A model generated the notes under the pieces. The model ran no database searches and was not told the DNA's origin. It saw only the letters and a program-made list of their open reading frames with translations. Of a stretch of DNA of 64,000 nt, positions 7,707 to 16,411 are shown piece by piece. A program made the position numbers and the translations under genes. This stretch comes from Prolixibacteraceae bacterium. Lineage in GTDB: Bacteria > Bacteroidota > Bacteroidia > Bacteroidales > Prolixibacteraceae. Location of the stretch: assembly GCA_028683385.1 (NCBI GenBank), contig JAQUIJ010000014.1, positions 99,997 to 163,996 of the forward strand, read 5' to 3'. Position 1 is the stretch's first letter; each line of letters starts with the position of its first letter.

Positions 7707-9722
7707 TCATGCATGCGCTACTACATGGTTTAAAAATACGAAGTATTCATCACAGTTTATCAATTCAACTATTGGGGTTTGCTCATTTATAAGCTGGGAA
7801 ACAATAAAAATTGGTTTTTCCTCCTTACCGGAAATGCCTCGTGTTTTCTGGAGGCACGACTCTGTATAATAGTTCTCCAATTCATTATCCATGATAAATA
7901 CATTAATTTTTTCAAGTCTTTTCAGGTATGCCTTTATTTCGGATTGATGTTCAGGTGCGAAGTGGCCTAATATTTTGGCTTTAAATGGTTCCTTAATAGT
8001 TTTCCGAAGCTCTTTCTTATCGACTTTAATCCCTTCTTTTTCAATTGTTTCCGTAAAATTATCTATCTGTTCAAGTATCTTCCTTGAAATTTCAAATTTG
8101 TTAAGATTGAGTTTACTTTTTAATGCATTCAACTCATCGTGAACCGCTTGTTGATAATGTAATCCAGTAAAGAAATCATTTAAGCCGCGCAAGAAAAAAT
8201 CGAAATCTGCTAAAACAAAAGTTGGTATTTTCAATTCATTAAGCTTTTTTACGTATTTCCAAAACTCAGCCTTACCGCCAACTGCAACAACTGAAATGTT
8301 TTGTTCGTTTAGCCAATCGCTTCCTAAATCGGTATTAAGCTTGGACCCATAATATTGGGCAGCTGCTTCAAGTATGTATTTATCACTACCTTCGACCAAA
8401 ATTACTTTATCGGCAAAGAACATCTCAGCATTTTGAGTTTTGGTTAAAATCTGTTTTTCCTTTGAGTCTGTAAATTTTGTATTTGTGCCTTGTGTACCTA
8501 GCTGATTATCTTTTCTAACCGAAATAATACTCAGGTTTTCATGGGCTGATGTAATAAATTCCGGCGAATGGGTTGTGATTATGACTTGATTTTTATTGCC
8601 ATGCAAAAAATCATCAATCCGGTGTGAAATAACCCTGCGCGCCTGCGGATGCAAATAAATTTCCGGTTCTTCAACTGCCAATAAGGATGATGAAGAATGT
8701 GCGATATTATTTGTGTAATAGTTGAATAAACCAATCACAACTGCACTTTGAATGCCTGAACCTTTTTCCTGAAGCAGACTATTGAATCCGTCGTCAACGT
8801 ATATTAAAGCACTTTTATAAATATCAATTTTTGTGTCCGGGTTGAATTGGAACGATATTGTGGTATTTGGAAAAGCAACTTTTACTTTGGGGCTGTTAAT
8901 TTCTTCTTGTAATTCGGAGAATACACCATCGGAGGCCAACTTTAGTTGTTTAAAAGCATCTAAAAGTTCAGCATTATCGGTTTTAATATACTCTTTCAGT
9001 AATTTGCCAAACCATGACCATTGACTTATCCGAAGTTCATTCTGCGGGTCACGGAAAGAATGAATTATTGCACTTTGCAAAAGCTCGTTACGGATGGGAG
9101 CTGAAAAAGCCATAATCCAACCCACTTGGTCATTTTCCCTGTAAAAGAAGCGAATTTCTTTATGAAACTTGCCATCTTCAAGTTGATAAGCTCTAAAGCC
9201 ATAAGCAAAGATGTATTTATTCTCAAACTCATTTTCATACGTTGCCTGATGCCGCAATTTGGGATTTACATAGTTTGAATATATGCCATCATCATTTTCA
9301 CTAATATTAGTGACTGCTTCAAGTGAGCCTAAAAAATCTGAAATAGGTTCATAGGGCAATGTGTGACGAACAGCTTCTTTGATTGGTTTTTTGTCGTTCC
9401 AATCACGAACCAGGGAATGGTATTTATACCCAAAGCACTTGTATATTTCATCGTAATTCAACGCTTCATGCACATCCCTCCTCAGTTCACAAAAAATATA
9501 AATTGGTTTTGAGGTATCACTATTAAAAAAATCATTTGCGGTGATATTGTCTGACTTCTGCCATGTTGGACTGCTTTCACCCAAAATCAAGTCAATGGCT
9601 TTGATAATGTTACTTTTCCCTGCATTATTTTTCCCAACAATTACATTTTTGCCTTGTTCGAAGGTCAATGAAAGTTGTTTGATTGACCTGTAATTACTGA
9701 TTATCAGTTTGGATAGGTGCAT
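7707..9722 (-). CDS. OLD-family endonuclease: ABC-type ATPase plus TOPRIM domain
   Basis: A 671-residue protein. The N-terminal SMC/ABC-like ATPase has Walker A VGKNNAGKSNIIKA (about 30-43), a LSLTFEQG core strand, and Walker B LLAVEEPEIYLHPQ with THSPEF (about 345-385). The C-terminal TOPRIM domain has VILVEGSDKY near 440 and VLADFD near 505, giving the acidic metal-binding residues. OLD-family nucleases such as P2 Old and GajA act in phage defence. No UvrD-type GajB partner is adjacent, so this is not a Gabija pair. It begins 18 bp after brxL on the same strand and probably shares its transcript, making it an accessory BREX-linked nuclease. Confidence 0.85.
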   Translation of the reverse strand: MHLSKLIISNYRSIKQLSLTFEQGKNVIVGKNNAGKSNIIKAIDLILGESSPTWQKSDNITANDFFNSDTSKPIYIFCELRRDVHEALNYDEIYKCFGYKYHSLVRDWNDKKPIKEAVRHTLPYEPISDFLGSLEAVTNISENDDGIYSNYVNPKLRHQATYENEFENKYIFAYGFRAYQLEDGKFHKEIRFFYRENDQVGWIMAFSAPIRNELLQSAIIHSFRDPQNELRISQWSWFGKLLKEYIKTDNAELLDAFKQLKLASDGVFSELQEEINSPKVKVAFPNTTISFQFNPDTKIDIYKSALIYVDDGFNSLLQEKGSGIQSAVVIGLFNYYTNNIAHSSSSLLAVEEPEIYLHPQARRVISHRIDDFLHGNKNQVIITTHSPEFITSAHENLSIISVRKDNQLGTQGTNTKFTDSKEKQILTKTQNAEMFFADKVILVEGSDKYILEAAAQYYGSKLNTDLGSDWLNEQNISVVAVGGKAEFWKYVKKLNELKIPTFVLADFDFFLRGLNDFFTGLHYQQAVHDELNALKSKLNLNKFEISRKILEQIDNFTETIEKEGIKVDKKELRKTIKEPFKAKILGHFAPEHQSEIKAYLKRLEKINVFIMDNELENYYTESCLQKTRGISGKEEKPIFIVSQLINEQTPIVELINCDEYFVFLNHVVAHA

Positions 9723-9740
9723 TAAATATATCGCTATGAC

Positions 9741-11786
9741 TCAATCCAACAATGCTTTTATCAAGCAGTCTTTTAAGTCGGTGTAGTACTGAATGTTGAT
9801 TTTGGTGACCATATCATCGGAAAGCTCATTTAATTGTTTTCGGGCGTTTAGTGGTATTAGGATTGTAGTCGCTCCTTTTTCAACCGCTAATTCGGCCAAA
9901 TTAACCGCGTTATAAACCAAATCGACTGAACCTCCAAGATTAAGCTGCCCGACTATAATCAGGCCACCTTTGGTGCTTTTTTCAAGCAAAGCGCTGCACA
10001 AGGAAATTAACACAGCCATGCCCATTCCGTTTCCACTCTTTGACGCATCAAATGCCCTTAACTGAATTGAAAATTCATGCGAACGTGGGTCTCTGTCGCC
10101 AACTAACTCCTTGGTTTTGCTGTATAGATTTTGTTCTGCATATTTCACACTTTCCTGAAATTGCGGTGGGGCCGGTTTGTTTAATATTTTTACGCCAGAA
10201 CCGGGACCTACATTGACTTCGATTTTGTATAAACCGGTTGAATCTTCTTGTCCACCTGCATTCAATGCCCAAATCTGGCCGGGAGGCAGTGGGTCATCAC
10301 CAATTGTATTTTCACTGTGAATTTCAGGAGTAGTTACAAATGTTTCTATTCCTTCTTCTCCAATCCGGTAACTGAAATGGGTATTCCGAAACTCTGCTGA
10401 ACCAATTCGCTTTTGCTGTTCCTTAACCCTCCTTCTGTATTCCAATGAAACCTTTATTGCCCATTCCAACAATTCGTCGGAGACCGGAGCATCTGGTCTT
10501 GGCTGCATCAATTTCAGCAATCCATTCAGGGTTTTATTAACAGCAGTCGTATCTCTTCCGCTTAATGCGCCACCGTAATCAATACGATATGCAACCGAAG
10601 AAATTCGGCTTATGTCGCGCAGTCTTGTCCAGCATTCTGCAAGAAAATCGCTGACTAAGCCAAAATGATTGGTGAAATAGACTTTGTTTAATTTTGGAAA
10701 GTCCCAGCCCGGCACGAAAGCATGAATACGGTCCATAAAAGCCGTATCATCACGCATTTCCTGTGGGAGCGGACCAAATAAGTGTCCAATTCTTTGCTGA
10801 TGTTCAACATCTACTTCAAAGTTGCCCACCATCACAATGCCGCCGTCTGCCCTTATTGGTTCTTTACCACGGCTGAACTCGCCACTTTCCATGTAACCTT
10901 TCATGATGTTTACACCATCTTTCTGGTCGAATGATACTCCTGAAACCTCGTCGAAGCAAACGACATCGTATTTACAAACAAGGCCACGTTCGCCGCTTCC
11001 CATGTTTACAAACATCTTTGCAACGGTAGCTTTACCTCCCGAAACCAAATGCGAATAGGGTGAAATCTGCTGGTAAAGATGTGATTTCCCTGTTCCTCTT
11101 GGCCCAAGTTCTATCATATTGTAGTTGCGTTCCAGAAATGGAAGCATTCGAACAAAAAGAACATTTTTTGCCTTTTCTGATAATTCGGTTGGTTCCATTC
11201 CAACGCTTCGTATTAAAAAATCTTTCCATTCTTCGAGCGTGAAATGCTCCCTGCCTTTATAGAGAATATCCAGAACATTTCGCTGCGACAATTGGATGGG
11301 CCGAATATTTGTAATCCCAAAAGGTCTGCCATTGTTTTCCTGGGCAATAGCTGCATCGTATTCCAATTCGATTTCAGCATAAAAACCGCCGGTAAGCATT
11401 CGGTCGTTGGCATTTACCACCTCTGCCGAAATGCGAACCTTATTGAGTTGCAAGCTTGGTAAAGTGGCAATATAACTGTCGGTATTTGTATCTAATTTTG
11501 CCGTTACAATATCAATGATTTTTATTGTTCCTTTTTCACGGGCTTTTGACTTAAAATATTCTTCTTCACCCGGACGAACGGTTCTGTCTTGAAGCTGCCG
11601 TTTTACAATTTCCAAGCCTTCCAGAATTTCGGCTTCGTTGGTAGTTGCGCAATACCGGCCTAAGAGAAATTCAATTACATAAGTTGGCACCGGATAAGTT
11701 TTGCGGAATTGCTCTAACAAGTCTTTTCTTACAATAAAGCCTTCGAAAGCATTGGCTGCAATTTGGTCGATTTTATCTAATTCCAT
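9741..11786 (-). CDS. brxL: BREX protein BrxL (AAA+ ATPase with Lon-like C-terminus)
   Basis: A 681-residue protein. The AAA+ core has Walker A GPRGTGKSHLYQQ near residue 230 and Walker B VVCFDEVSG about 40 residues later. The C-terminal domain has the Lon/S16 fold pattern (QLRAFDASKSGNGMGMAVL near 580, then GGLIIVGQLNLGGSV). At the place of the Lon catalytic serine (GPSAG) it reads GNGMG, so protease activity is not expected. This agrees with published work describing BrxL as a DNA-binding AAA+ ring. BrxL is a defining gene of type 1 BREX and is needed for phage exclusion. It follows pglZ by 11 bp. Confidence 0.93.
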   Translation of the reverse strand: MELDKIDQIAANAFEGFIVRKDLLEQFRKTYPVPTYVIEFLLGRYCATTNEAEILEGLEIVKRQLQDRTVRPGEEEYFKSKAREKGTIKIIDIVTAKLDTNTDSYIATLPSLQLNKVRISAEVVNANDRMLTGGFYAEIELEYDAAIAQENNGRPFGITNIRPIQLSQRNVLDILYKGREHFTLEEWKDFLIRSVGMEPTELSEKAKNVLFVRMLPFLERNYNMIELGPRGTGKSHLYQQISPYSHLVSGGKATVAKMFVNMGSGERGLVCKYDVVCFDEVSGVSFDQKDGVNIMKGYMESGEFSRGKEPIRADGGIVMVGNFEVDVEHQQRIGHLFGPLPQEMRDDTAFMDRIHAFVPGWDFPKLNKVYFTNHFGLVSDFLAECWTRLRDISRISSVAYRIDYGGALSGRDTTAVNKTLNGLLKLMQPRPDAPVSDELLEWAIKVSLEYRRRVKEQQKRIGSAEFRNTHFSYRIGEEGIETFVTTPEIHSENTIGDDPLPPGQIWALNAGGQEDSTGLYKIEVNVGPGSGVKILNKPAPPQFQESVKYAEQNLYSKTKELVGDRDPRSHEFSIQLRAFDASKSGNGMGMAVLISLCSALLEKSTKGGLIIVGQLNLGGSVDLVYNAVNLAELAVEKGATTILIPLNARKQLNELSDDMVTKINIQYYTDLKDCLIKALLD

Positions 11787-11797
11787 GACTATTTTTT

Positions 11798-14107
11798 TTA
11801 CTCGCCTACTGTTGTTGATTTTTTATCAATTATTCTCCCGGTTTCATCCAAAAGAACTATGGTTGCCGCCTGTGATTCTGCTTCATCGCTAACCATTAAA
11901 GAACCTTTATTGTCTTTCAATGATTTGTTTCTCGATTCTACAATTGTTGAAGCTGAATCGTTGTATTTAGTGCGTATATCAATGGTAAAACCGTCATTTG
12001 CGCCTTCCGTATTGATGGCACACTTTAAATTTACCCATTTGATTTCGGTAATTTTTGCTACTGATGCTGAAACGTTTGAATTTTCGATAATTATTGTCGG
12101 AACCAAACATTCGTGTAACGAAATGCCACCGTGGGCATATTCCTGATTTGCCTTAAAAAATGAAATGCCTGGAGCATAGGCAATAAAGATGGATGGATTC
12201 CATCGCCACGGGAGGTGCAATAAATCGATTTTTGCACCTTCTTTAATCAGCGCACACCGACCCCAGCGGGTTTCCGTTAAACCTTCATTGAGTTGTGTTT
12301 TAGGTAAACCACCAGGCAATAAAAGCCAGCCGTGGTCGGTAACAATTTTAATCCGCTTTATCCCTTTTTCAAACGCAACATCCAATACCTCTTGTACTTG
12401 TTCAAATAATTCCTCTACACGTTTTACCAGGCCCGATTGCTCTTCGTGGCCTTTTGTATCAATTTCCCCTATTTCATGCCAACATTTATTAGCTGGACTG
12501 ATTCCGGATGATGATGAAATAAATTTAAATCCACTTTCGGCCAATGCATCGCGGAAGGCTTCTGTTTGCAAGTCTTTCCCTGATTGAAGTTGAGGCCGGA
12601 ACTCCTTAATATCGCTTGTTGTTGAAACCAAATTAGCAATTGGCGAAGCATTTGGTTTTGCCGTTGGGGTTAATGATGGTATTGCCGACCAATTTGCATT
12701 TAAGCTTACTTTGTATTTTTTGTTCAGCATACGGTTACAAAATTCCTCTGCCAATTCGAACCGGAGGGCATCAACAAAAAGTACAAATTCCTCTGTTTCT
12801 GTATTTGTTACCTGACCAGTAAAAGGAGAGGTATCTTTTTCAATCAGCTTTTGAAATTTATTCGTTATGGATTCCAACCAAGGTTTATAAATGCATTGAA
12901 TCAACGATTTTATGAGTGCTTTGTCTTTTTCGGATTTTACCGCTGCCAATGATTTGCGCATGGCCTGGTCAACCTGAAAACCGTTTGTGGTATAGTAATT
13001 TTTCAGTTCTTCAATTGATGTTGAAGGGAATGTTTCGATTGCTTTTTCAGCCATCTTAGCCAAGTATTGTAAAGCATCGGCCAAAGGCGACTGCCCTAAT
13101 TCAAACCAAATCCAATTCCTTCTTTCTTTATGGCTTTGTTCTAAAGTATTCAGAACACCAAGCGCTTCTTTGGGGTGCAGTTTCGATGCCTTTTCAAGAC
13201 CTTTATACAATTCATCCTCTTGTTGTTCGTTTATCTGCGGCCAGCTTTCAGAAGGCAAAGCAAACATGCCGCTACCCAAATCAACAGGTTTGGCTAAACG
13301 CAAAAGGTCTTCAATTTCGGGATATTTGCCGGGGGCATTGGCATACATTTGCCACACCTGTTTCCAGCTGTTGCGCTGTGAACCTAATTTTTCGGCAATG
13401 GCTTTAATGTTTTTATGGTCGGGTTCAAAGTCGTATTGTGTTTTACACAAGCTTGTAAATACTGTTCGTTTTCCTTCCTCCATATTTTGCAGGAAAGCAT
13501 CGCCTTTGCACATCCATTTTAAAACGGAAGGGATTATATCGGGTAATAACTGGCTGTTGATATATTCTGAATCGATAACCGATTTGCCGGTAAATACCTC
13601 ACTATCCTGAAAGATGGTTGGCAACGCTTGTTTAAGCGCGTATTTTGTTGCACCATCCTTGGCGACCTGCAAGCCCAAGCCATTTACCGAATTTTCGACA
13701 AAGGCGAGAATTGTCCATTCTTTGCCATTTTCCTGTGTGAAAATCGTGCCGGTATATTGGTACTCCAACAAAGGTTGAAATTCGAGCCCTGCCTTTTCTA
13801 CGTTTCTCAAATCTGTTTTTGCTACGCCCGGCAGATAAATAACCGGAATTGCCCCTTCTTCCCAAATGGCTTCGGGTAGTGTTCTTGCGACCATGCATTT
13901 TAACCATATTGCAGGGCCTTGTTTTTTGGCAGGGTCGTATTTCCCGTAAACCAACAAATGTGGCAATACTACTTGTAAGTCGGATATAACTTCGGCCCAC
14001 TGACTTTCAGGGTCGGGCCAAAGAATCACTTCGGGTTTCACCATGATACTGCTATTGTGCTGACCCGCTTGTTTTAAAGCTTTTATTACCTTATCGAAGA
14101 TGCTCAT
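11798..14107 (-). CDS. pglZ: BREX protein PglZ (alkaline-phosphatase-like)
   Basis: A 769-residue protein of the BREX-1 PglZ family. The phosphatase-fold metal site appears as EEFVLFVDALRFELAEEF (about 440-457) and RIKIVTDHGWLLLPGG (about 583-598). The N-terminal part is the helical region typical of BREX-1 PglZ. PglZ interacts with PglX and is required for both methylation and phage defence. It lies 13 bp from the AlbA_2/ATP-binding gene and 11 bp from brxL, inside one continuous minus-strand operon. The length fits the family (about 750-870). Nothing looks truncated. Confidence 0.93.
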   Translation of the reverse strand: MSIFDKVIKALKQAGQHNSSIMVKPEVILWPDPESQWAEVISDLQVVLPHLLVYGKYDPAKKQGPAIWLKCMVARTLPEAIWEEGAIPVIYLPGVAKTDLRNVEKAGLEFQPLLEYQYTGTIFTQENGKEWTILAFVENSVNGLGLQVAKDGATKYALKQALPTIFQDSEVFTGKSVIDSEYINSQLLPDIIPSVLKWMCKGDAFLQNMEEGKRTVFTSLCKTQYDFEPDHKNIKAIAEKLGSQRNSWKQVWQMYANAPGKYPEIEDLLRLAKPVDLGSGMFALPSESWPQINEQQEDELYKGLEKASKLHPKEALGVLNTLEQSHKERRNWIWFELGQSPLADALQYLAKMAEKAIETFPSTSIEELKNYYTTNGFQVDQAMRKSLAAVKSEKDKALIKSLIQCIYKPWLESITNKFQKLIEKDTSPFTGQVTNTETEEFVLFVDALRFELAEEFCNRMLNKKYKVSLNANWSAIPSLTPTAKPNASPIANLVSTTSDIKEFRPQLQSGKDLQTEAFRDALAESGFKFISSSSGISPANKCWHEIGEIDTKGHEEQSGLVKRVEELFEQVQEVLDVAFEKGIKRIKIVTDHGWLLLPGGLPKTQLNEGLTETRWGRCALIKEGAKIDLLHLPWRWNPSIFIAYAPGISFFKANQEYAHGGISLHECLVPTIIIENSNVSASVAKITEIKWVNLKCAINTEGANDGFTIDIRTKYNDSASTIVESRNKSLKDNKGSLMVSDEAESQAATIVLLDETGRIIDKKSTTVGE

Positions 14108-14120
14108 TTCATGTGTTTAT

Positions 14121-16136
14121 TTACTCGGCTGCTTTGTATGCCTGATTCGGATTATTGGGATTATCGGGAAAAAGTCTTTGTAATTTTCCACTGTTTACGA
14201 GATAAGGCAAAATTTCATTTTGCAAATAAGCCGGACTTCTTTTTACTGCCAAAGCAATTTGTTCAGTGGTGATATACTCTGTTTTACAAGTATTTATAAT
14301 TAGCTCATAAAGTTCTTCTTTTGGTAATTTTTTAGCATTGACCTTCGCTGATTTTTTAGCTTTTTGTTTTGAGGTGTCAAGCTTAGGTGTCAAGGTTTGA
14401 TAACTGTCAAGGTTTGGTGTCAAGGTTTGCAAGCTGTCAACCTTTTTAGTTGCGCTTTCAGTCTTGTTTGACAGTGGATTAGAACTGTCAACCTTTTGCT
14501 CGGAGGTGTCAAGGTTTGGTGTCAAGGTTTGCGAGCTGTCAACCATTTGTTCGGAGGTGTCAACCTTTGAATCAGTTTCCGATTCAGCGGGATTCGCAAA
14601 ATTAGTGTTCAAATGATAGGTTGTCCAGCGACTTTTATTCTCTGAAATCAGAAAGCCCTCTTTACAAAGTTCCTGAAGGATTTTGGTAATGTCAGTTCTG
14701 TGAAGGTTAATAGAATCCTGCAGACGGTTGTTGTTTACTTCGCCTTCAATCTGACAAATAGCCAGGATATTTAATTCGACCTTACCTAATAAATCGACTC
14801 TGTTCCCAAAAAGCTCTCGGAGTGAAATAAGTGTTTCTTCGGGGAGTATACTAAATTTAGGAAGCTCAAGAATTATTCTGTCCGGCTGCGATTCCACCAA
14901 TAAATAAGGACGACGCCATTGTGCATATTCCCAACCGTACATAATTTTACTCACCCCGCTGCCCGCTTTTTCGGCACTACCTATCATCATAAACATTTTT
15001 TGCAAGGTGGTGTTGCGACATTCGCTTGTGCCCCCGTGGTAGTACTGTCTGATTGAAACCAATAAAGTTCCGGGATTTGAGAACTTATAGCTGTCGATTC
15101 GTTGTTCGATTACTATATTGTTCTGGGCAGAATAATCGGTATGAATCAGCGCATTTACAAAAGCTTCGCGCAGGGCAATGTGTGCGGGTGTTTCGTCCTG
15201 ACGAACACCGTCTTTTAGCTGAAATGGTTTGGGCAAACTCGAAGCCAGTTTAGGCCATACCATGCGGTAAAACTGAAACAAATTGGCTTCCCAGTTACCA
15301 TCGGGGCAAATTCTGTCTGTCCAGCGTATTTCAGGATTGCGGCTCAGAATTTCGCGATAGTCGGGGAAAAATTTTGGGCAACATTCCGGGTCGATAATAC
15401 TATTCGTTTTGCCAAACATAAGCATTCCGGCTAAAGTAATTCCTTCATTTTTAGATTTTCGGTCGTAGCGATAAGCACCTAATTGCGTAAGAAATTCTTT
15501 GTCGTTGAGCAATAACCATGAATGAGTTATATGTATTGAAGAAAATAGCTGGCGGTATTGTCGAATGCTGTTTGCATCGTAATCGTCGAAAGTAAAACCT
15601 TCCAGAATGCGACTATCGGCATGGGTATTCAGGTCAGCGTCTGCAATCATGCGGCTTACTTCTTCTTTGGTGCAACGGTAGTCGCCCTCGTGATTTCGTT
15701 TGTAGGTATTACCAAATGGATTGGTGCTAATGAAAACCGGACGCTGTACACGGGTTGCAACAGGTATTTTAAAAGCCAGAAAATGGTTTCCTTCAAATGT
15801 AACTTCCACCAGGTCGGTATTCGATAAAAGATTTACCGAAACTTTTTGTGTATTATTGGCACCATCCCAAAATGCTTTTTTGTATGTGCTGATTTTATTG
15901 GTGGGCAGACCTTCAAAAATCAATTCGTTTTTCTGCTCTTTTACTCCCAATACGATAAACCCTCCTTTGGTATTGGCAAAAGCCGAATAGGTTTTCCAGA
16001 ATTCGTCGGGGAAACCGCCTTTGGCTGATTTGTATTCTATTTCTTCCGATTCGCTTTCGGGAAATGAACCGAAAACCCTTGCGATAAAAGGGTGGTCGTA
16101 AGCATCATCAAAAAGTGAAAGTTGCCTGTGTTCCAT
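14121..16136 (-). CDS. AlbA_2/Schlafen-type ATP-binding protein in the BREX operon
   Basis: A 671-residue protein. The N-terminal AlbA_2 domain has SEEIEYKSAKGGFPDEFWKT and FANTKGGFIVLGVKE (about 28-65). The middle has a RecG/GHKL-like block with ALREAFVNALIHTDY and GSAEKAGSGVSKIM (about 310-405). Next come a winged helix (about 450-500), a low-complexity linker of repeated DTSEQ/VDSS/LTPNLD units (about 519-585) and a Lys-rich C-terminal helical domain. Members are often regulators or nucleic-acid-binding ATPases. Lying between pglX and pglZ, it is an extra component beyond the six core type 1 genes. Its role in BREX is inferred from position only. Confidence 0.8.
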   Translation of the reverse strand: MEHRQLSLFDDAYDHPFIARVFGSFPESESEEIEYKSAKGGFPDEFWKTYSAFANTKGGFIVLGVKEQKNELIFEGLPTNKISTYKKAFWDGANNTQKVSVNLLSNTDLVEVTFEGNHFLAFKIPVATRVQRPVFISTNPFGNTYKRNHEGDYRCTKEEVSRMIADADLNTHADSRILEGFTFDDYDANSIRQYRQLFSSIHITHSWLLLNDKEFLTQLGAYRYDRKSKNEGITLAGMLMFGKTNSIIDPECCPKFFPDYREILSRNPEIRWTDRICPDGNWEANLFQFYRMVWPKLASSLPKPFQLKDGVRQDETPAHIALREAFVNALIHTDYSAQNNIVIEQRIDSYKFSNPGTLLVSIRQYYHGGTSECRNTTLQKMFMMIGSAEKAGSGVSKIMYGWEYAQWRRPYLLVESQPDRIILELPKFSILPEETLISLRELFGNRVDLLGKVELNILAICQIEGEVNNNRLQDSINLHRTDITKILQELCKEGFLISENKSRWTTYHLNTNFANPAESETDSKVDTSEQMVDSSQTLTPNLDTSEQKVDSSNPLSNKTESATKKVDSLQTLTPNLDSYQTLTPKLDTSKQKAKKSAKVNAKKLPKEELYELIINTCKTEYITTEQIALAVKRSPAYLQNEILPYLVNSGKLQRLFPDNPNNPNQAYKAAE
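14375..14575. repeat. Intragenic degenerate tandem repeats
   Basis: The plus strand repeats GTGTCAAGGTTTG and CTGTCAACCTTTT-type units about every 20-60 bp inside the AlbA_2 gene. They encode the DTSEQ/VDSS/TLTPNLD linker. Such repeats can expand or contract by slippage or recombination. No unit is exact enough to call a simple microsatellite. Confidence 0.7.
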
Positions 16137-16324
16137 AAACTATTTATTTTCTCTTGCTCTTCGTTTTTTCTCTTTAATCAAAATCGGAAAGGTAGTTTTT
16201 ATCTTACTGAATAAATATTGAACTGTTTCCAAAATGGAAATGGTTGCTTCTTATTCCGTCCGAAAAAAGGTAAATGCCTTGTTCAACTTCGCAGCGCGGA
16301 CGGTTTTTCTGTTCATTCATTTTA

Positions 16325-16369
16325 CCCGGGGCTTCACCCCGGGCTACAAATATTTCGCCCGTACCGGGC
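16325..16369 (-). repeat. REP-like palindromic element between pglX and the AlbA_2 gene
   Basis: Two adjacent GC-rich hairpins lie in an AT-rich gap of 275 bp. The first is CCCGGGG (16325-16331) with CCCCGGG (16337-16343). The second is GCCCG (16357-16361) with CGGGC (16365-16369). They are joined by GCTACAAATATTTC. The form (a GGGGTG-AGCCCCG hairpin, then GTAG and CAGCCCGGTACGGGC on the minus strand) resembles dispersed REP elements found across Bacteroidota genomes. The rest of the gap, 16137-16324, holds nothing recognisable. Confidence 0.6.
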
Positions 16370-16411
16370 TGAAACTCCAACTTCATGGTATTGCCCTTTC
16401 GTTATTAAAAG

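Noticed and set aside
7707..9722. Gabija GajA
   Set aside because: The OLD-type architecture fits, but no UvrD-like GajB gene is adjacent on either side.
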